DNA of 7,139 nt, taken from contig JALWTJ010000180.1 in the NCBI GenBank assembly GCA_027082895.1, forward strand, positions 1 to 7,139, given 5' to 3'. The stretch comes from Hyphomicrobiales bacterium. GTDB lineage: Bacteria; Pseudomonadota; Alphaproteobacteria; Rhizobiales; Devosiaceae. The position numbers and the translations under genes were made by a program. The notes under the pieces are model-generated. The model was not told the DNA's origin. It worked only from the letters and a program-made list of their open reading frames with translations, and did no database searches. Below are positions 5,246 through 7,139 of the stretch, one piece after another (position 1 is the stretch's first letter; each line of letters opens with the position of its first letter).

Positions 5246-6567
5246 GATTGCCAGGCTCCCTGCAGACCCGCCTGGCGCTGATGCTTGGTCTTGGCATCGC
5301 CATTGTCTGGACCGTTGCCACCATCTTCACCAGCTTGAGCATCACCCATGAAATGGGTCAGGTGTTTGATGCCTCCCTCAAGGAAACCGCACAACGGATC
5401 CTGCCACTGGCGGAACAGGAAATTTCAGATCGTTCAAGCGATGATGACGATTTCACGCTGGAAGAAACTGGGCTTTCCGATGACATGCTCGTTTATATTA
5501 TCACCGACTCCGGGGGAAGTGTACGCCTACGATCGCGGGATACGGATGCAAAAATCTTCCAATCCGCAACAACCGACGGGTTTTCCAACGGCCCCACCCA
5601 CAGGCTTTACCGGGAAACCAATGCACGGGGCACCCTCACCATTATCATCGCCGATCCGCTTTCCCATCGGCAGGAGGCCACCAGCGAGGCGTTTGTCGCG
5701 CTCATCTCTCCGCTTGCCTACCTCGTTCCCCTGAGCATGCTTGGCGTATGGCTGGTGGTGCGCTTTTCCTTCCGTTCCCTGCGGCGCATTCGCTCCGAAA
5801 TCGAAGCGCGGGGAAGTGGCGACCTGTCCCCCATTTTCCCCGAAAACATGCCCGCGGAAATCAAACCGGTACTGAACGAGGTCAACAACCTGATGAAGCG
5901 TGTCGCCCGCGCCATTGAATCCGAGCGCAATTTTGCCGCCAACAGCGCCCACGAATTGCGCACCCCGATCGCGGCGGCGCTGGCCCAGACCCAGCGTCTG
6001 ATCGCCGAGTCAAGCGATCTACACACCCGCGAACGCGCCATACAAGTCGAAACGGCCTTGAACCGTCTTGCGGCCCTGTCCGAGAAACTGATGCAATTGG
6101 CCAAATCCGAGGGTGCCGCGCTGATCGGGACCAATAAATCGGACCTGGTTCCGGTGCTCGATCTGGTCGTCGAGGATTTTCTGCGGCTTGGCCATGAGGC
6201 GGAGCGGATACGGATCCAGCGGCCGCAGGGAGCGGTCATGGCCAGCATAGACCCGAACGCCTTTGCCATTCTCCTGCGCAACCTGATTGAAAACGGCCTC
6301 AGGCATGGCGACCCGGACAAACCGGTTTCCGTTTACCTTTCCCCCATGGCCGAACTGCGCGTGCGCAGCCCCGGCCCTGAAATCCCCCGGCAGACCCTTG
6401 ATACCCTTACCCGCCCCTTCGTGCGGGGCAATACCATGGCCAGCGGCACCGGGCTGGGACTGGCCATTGTTGCATCAATTGCCAAGGGTATCGGGGGTAG
6501 CATCGCCCTGCACGCGCCCATGCGCAATGGCGAAAGCGGGCTGGAAGTCGTGGTAAACCTTGTTTGA
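5242..6567 (+). CDS. Two-component sensor histidine kinase (QseC/TctE-like)
   Basis: The 441-residue protein has two membrane segments (about 11-33 and 150-173) around a roughly 115-residue periplasmic sensor region rich in acidic residues ('SSDDDDF' at 65-71), then a short HAMP-like linker. The dimerisation/phospho-acceptor domain contains 'AANSAHELRTPIAAAL', with H237 as the expected phosphorylated residue. The ATPase domain shows the N box 'LLRNLIENGLRHG' (344-356, N347 and N351), the F-box region 'RPFVRG' (391-396) and the G2 box 'GTGLGLAI' (402-409). The G1 box is degenerate: where DxGxG is usual the protein reads 'RSPGPEIP' (375-382), without the Asp that contacts adenine. Related kinases often vary here, so activity is probably kept. 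The start overlaps the regulator's stop by ATGA. The periplasmic location of the sensor suits monitoring of an envelope redox or metal state, which is inference from context. Confidence 0.92.
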   Translation: MRLPGSLQTRLALMLGLGIAIVWTVATIFTSLSITHEMGQVFDASLKETAQRILPLAEQEISDRSSDDDDFTLEETGLSDDMLVYIITDSGGSVRLRSRDTDAKIFQSATTDGFSNGPTHRLYRETNARGTLTIIIADPLSHRQEATSEAFVALISPLAYLVPLSMLGVWLVVRFSFRSLRRIRSEIEARGSGDLSPIFPENMPAEIKPVLNEVNNLMKRVARAIESERNFAANSAHELRTPIAAALAQTQRLIAESSDLHTRERAIQVETALNRLAALSEKLMQLAKSEGAALIGTNKSDLVPVLDLVVEDFLRLGHEAERIRIQRPQGAVMASIDPNAFAILLRNLIENGLRHGDPDKPVSVYLSPMAELRVRSPGPEIPRQTLDTLTRPFVRGNTMASGTGLGLAIVASIAKGIGGSIALHAPMRNGESGLEVVVNLV

Positions 6568-6759
6568 GCGTGCCATCTGCACCCTGCGGTCGCATCAATC
6601 TGCCTGTCATGGCCTTAACACGTCGCGCCCGAAAGAGAATCGCCCCCAACCTGCCCCTTGCCCAGCGTCAAGTACCACGGCACCATGGGATCGGCACAGG
6701 GGCCGGAATCAGGCCTGAGAAAAATCCGTGGCAGGTCACTTCGCACGAAAATCGCGAAA

Positions 6760-6849
6760 TGGCGGAGAGACAGGGATTCGAACCCTGGAGACGATTCCTC
6801 GCCTACACACTTTCCAGGCGTGCGCCTTCGACCACTCGGCCACCTCTCC
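6760..6849 (-). tRNA. tRNA-Ser, anticodon GGA
   Basis: Read on the minus strand, the gene begins GGAGAGG at 6849 and ends TCTCTCC, discriminator G, then an encoded CCA at 6760-6762. The acceptor stem pairs over 7 bp, the last a G-U. The anticodon arm is CACGC-CTGGAAA-GTGTG, giving anticodon GGA (plus-strand TCC at 6813-6815), which reads UCC/UCU serine codons. The T arm is CAGGG-TTCGAAT-CCCTG. A long variable arm with a 5-bp stem (GGCGA/TCGTC) makes it a class II tRNA, as expected for serine. Its 90-nt length and sequence closely follow bacterial tRNA-Ser(GGA). The 3' end points towards the kinase gene. No duplicated 3' end (att site) is seen elsewhere in the window, so there is no sign of an integrated element on that side. 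Confidence 0.97.
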
Positions 6850-6893
6850 GCATATGCCCGGCGCGGGACAGAATTCCATACCGGGCGGCGCGC

Positions 6894-6921
6894 ACTATAG
6901 CCATGTTGCGCCGTTGTGCAA
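6894..6921 (-). promoter_or_regulatory. Promoter of the tRNA-Ser gene
   Basis: On the minus strand a -10 element TATAGT (6894-6899) is separated by 16 bp from a -35-like TTGCAC (6916-6921). Transcription would start near 6887, giving a leader of about 38 nt before the tRNA. The leader contains a 6-bp inverted repeat, GCCCGG at 6856-6861 and CCGGGC at 6881-6886, which could fold into a hairpin removed during tRNA 5' processing. The -10 match is good; the -35 is only moderate. Confidence 0.6.
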
Positions 6922-6940
6922 GTCCTGGAATCAGGAGCGT

Positions 6941-6958
6941 TGAAATCACGAGATTTCA
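6941..6958. repeat. Perfect 7-bp inverted repeat with a 4-nt spacer
   Basis: TGAAATC and GATTTCA flank ACGA. It lies about 20 bp upstream of the tRNA -35 element and about 125 bp upstream of the partial plus-strand gene. No T-run follows on either strand, so it is not an intrinsic terminator. It could be an operator or simply chance in an AT-richer stretch; function is unknown. Confidence 0.4.
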
Positions 6959-7039
6959 CAATCACGTCAAACACCATTTTGAACAAATTTGCGTCCCACC
7001 TTGTGCGCTACGCACGCTTTGTGCCAAAAAACAGCCCTG

Positions 7040-7068
7040 AAAAAGGCCCGGCAATCAATGTACGGGCC
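7040..7068 (-). terminator. Rho-independent-like terminator on the minus strand
   Basis: Read on the minus strand, GGCCCG (7068-7063) pairs with CGGGCC (7050-7045) across a 12-nt loop and is followed at once by five T residues (plus-strand A-run 7040-7044). This is a short GC stem with a U-tract. It would stop transcripts entering from the right on the minus strand, yet the only gene seen there runs on the plus strand. On the plus strand no T-run follows, so there it would be just a hairpin ending 14 bp before the downstream ATG. Confidence 0.5.
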
Positions 7069-7082
7069 GGTTCGAGTATGTC

Positions 7083-7139
7083 ATGGGATTCTTGTTGCGT
7101 ATCATTGGCACCTGGTTGCTGGGGATCGTGCTCATCTTT
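7083..7139 (+). CDS. N-terminus of an unidentified membrane or exported protein (partial)
   Basis: Nineteen codons are visible from an ATG at 7083 to the window end: MGFLLRIIGTWLLGIVLIF. One basic residue followed by a long hydrophobic run is typical of a membrane anchor or signal sequence at a true N-terminus. A modest GAG at 7074-7076 lies 6 nt upstream as a possible ribosome binding site, and the ATG at 7078 is in another frame. The protein's family cannot be recognised from this short piece. The hairpin at 7045-7068 would fall in its leader or promoter region. Confidence 0.5.
   Translation, partial: MGFLLRIIGTWLLGIVLIF

Noticed and set aside
6568..6759. Genomic-island attachment site at tRNA-Ser
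   Set aside because: No repeat of the tRNA 3' end, integrase or change in composition is visible in the window.
6740..6765. TTCGC/GCGAA hairpin just past the tRNA-Ser 3' end as its terminator
   Set aside because: The stem is only 5 bp and is not followed by a T-run on the minus strand; too weak to call.

Overview
The window reads as ordinary chromosomal DNA of a GC-rich Gram-negative bacterium, most likely an alphaproteobacterium (sphingomonad or acetic-acid-bacterium type). That placement is an inference from base composition, codon use, the PepSY/DUF2271/ApbE gene set and the tRNA-Ser sequence; no single marker here fixes the genus. Gene density is high and no insertion sequence, CRISPR array or phage gene is visible.

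Layout: (i) 2-361 (+) is the C-terminal end of a 3-hydroxyisobutyrate-dehydrogenase-like NAD(P)-dependent oxidoreductase, which converges on the next gene. (ii) 370-4448 (-) is a four-gene cluster, read right to left: a small exported PepSY protein, an exported DUF2271 protein, a large membrane PepSY/flavodoxin/NADPH-reductase fusion, and ApbE (FAD:protein FMN transferase). (iii) 4586-6567 (+), divergent from that cluster, is an OmpR-type response regulator overlapping its sensor histidine kinase by ATGA. (iv) 6568-6759 holds no gene or clear signal. (v) 6760-6849 (-) is a tRNA-Ser(GGA) with encoded CCA and its own promoter. (vi) 6922-7082 is non-coding and holds an inverted repeat and a terminator-like hairpin. 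(vii) 7083 to the end (+) is the start of an unidentified membrane protein.

How the genes fit together: the cluster looks like a flavin-based trans-envelope electron-transfer module. The fusion protein would take electrons from cytoplasmic NADPH through FAD and FMN domains into a four-helix PepSY membrane domain with histidines at both membrane faces. From there electrons would pass to a periplasmic acceptor, plausibly a covalently flavinylated DUF2271 protein, with ApbE as the flavin-attaching enzyme. The physiological electron acceptor (for example a ferric siderophore, another metal or a stress-linked oxidant) cannot be read from the sequence.

The most interesting observation is regulatory. 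A 19-bp sequence lies between the two-component genes and the PepSY gene and recurs with 16 of 19 identities between the PepSY and DUF2271 genes. Both copies have the same orientation and sit the same distance from the downstream start codon. Each contains two half-sites separated by 5 bp, as OmpR-family regulators of the PmrA/QseB type recognise. This predicts that the adjacent response regulator drives two promoters in the cluster, one of them internal. Other points of interest are a DUF2271 flavinylation-like motif with unusual residues, an ApbE without an export signal, and a minus-strand terminator with no visible gene feeding it.
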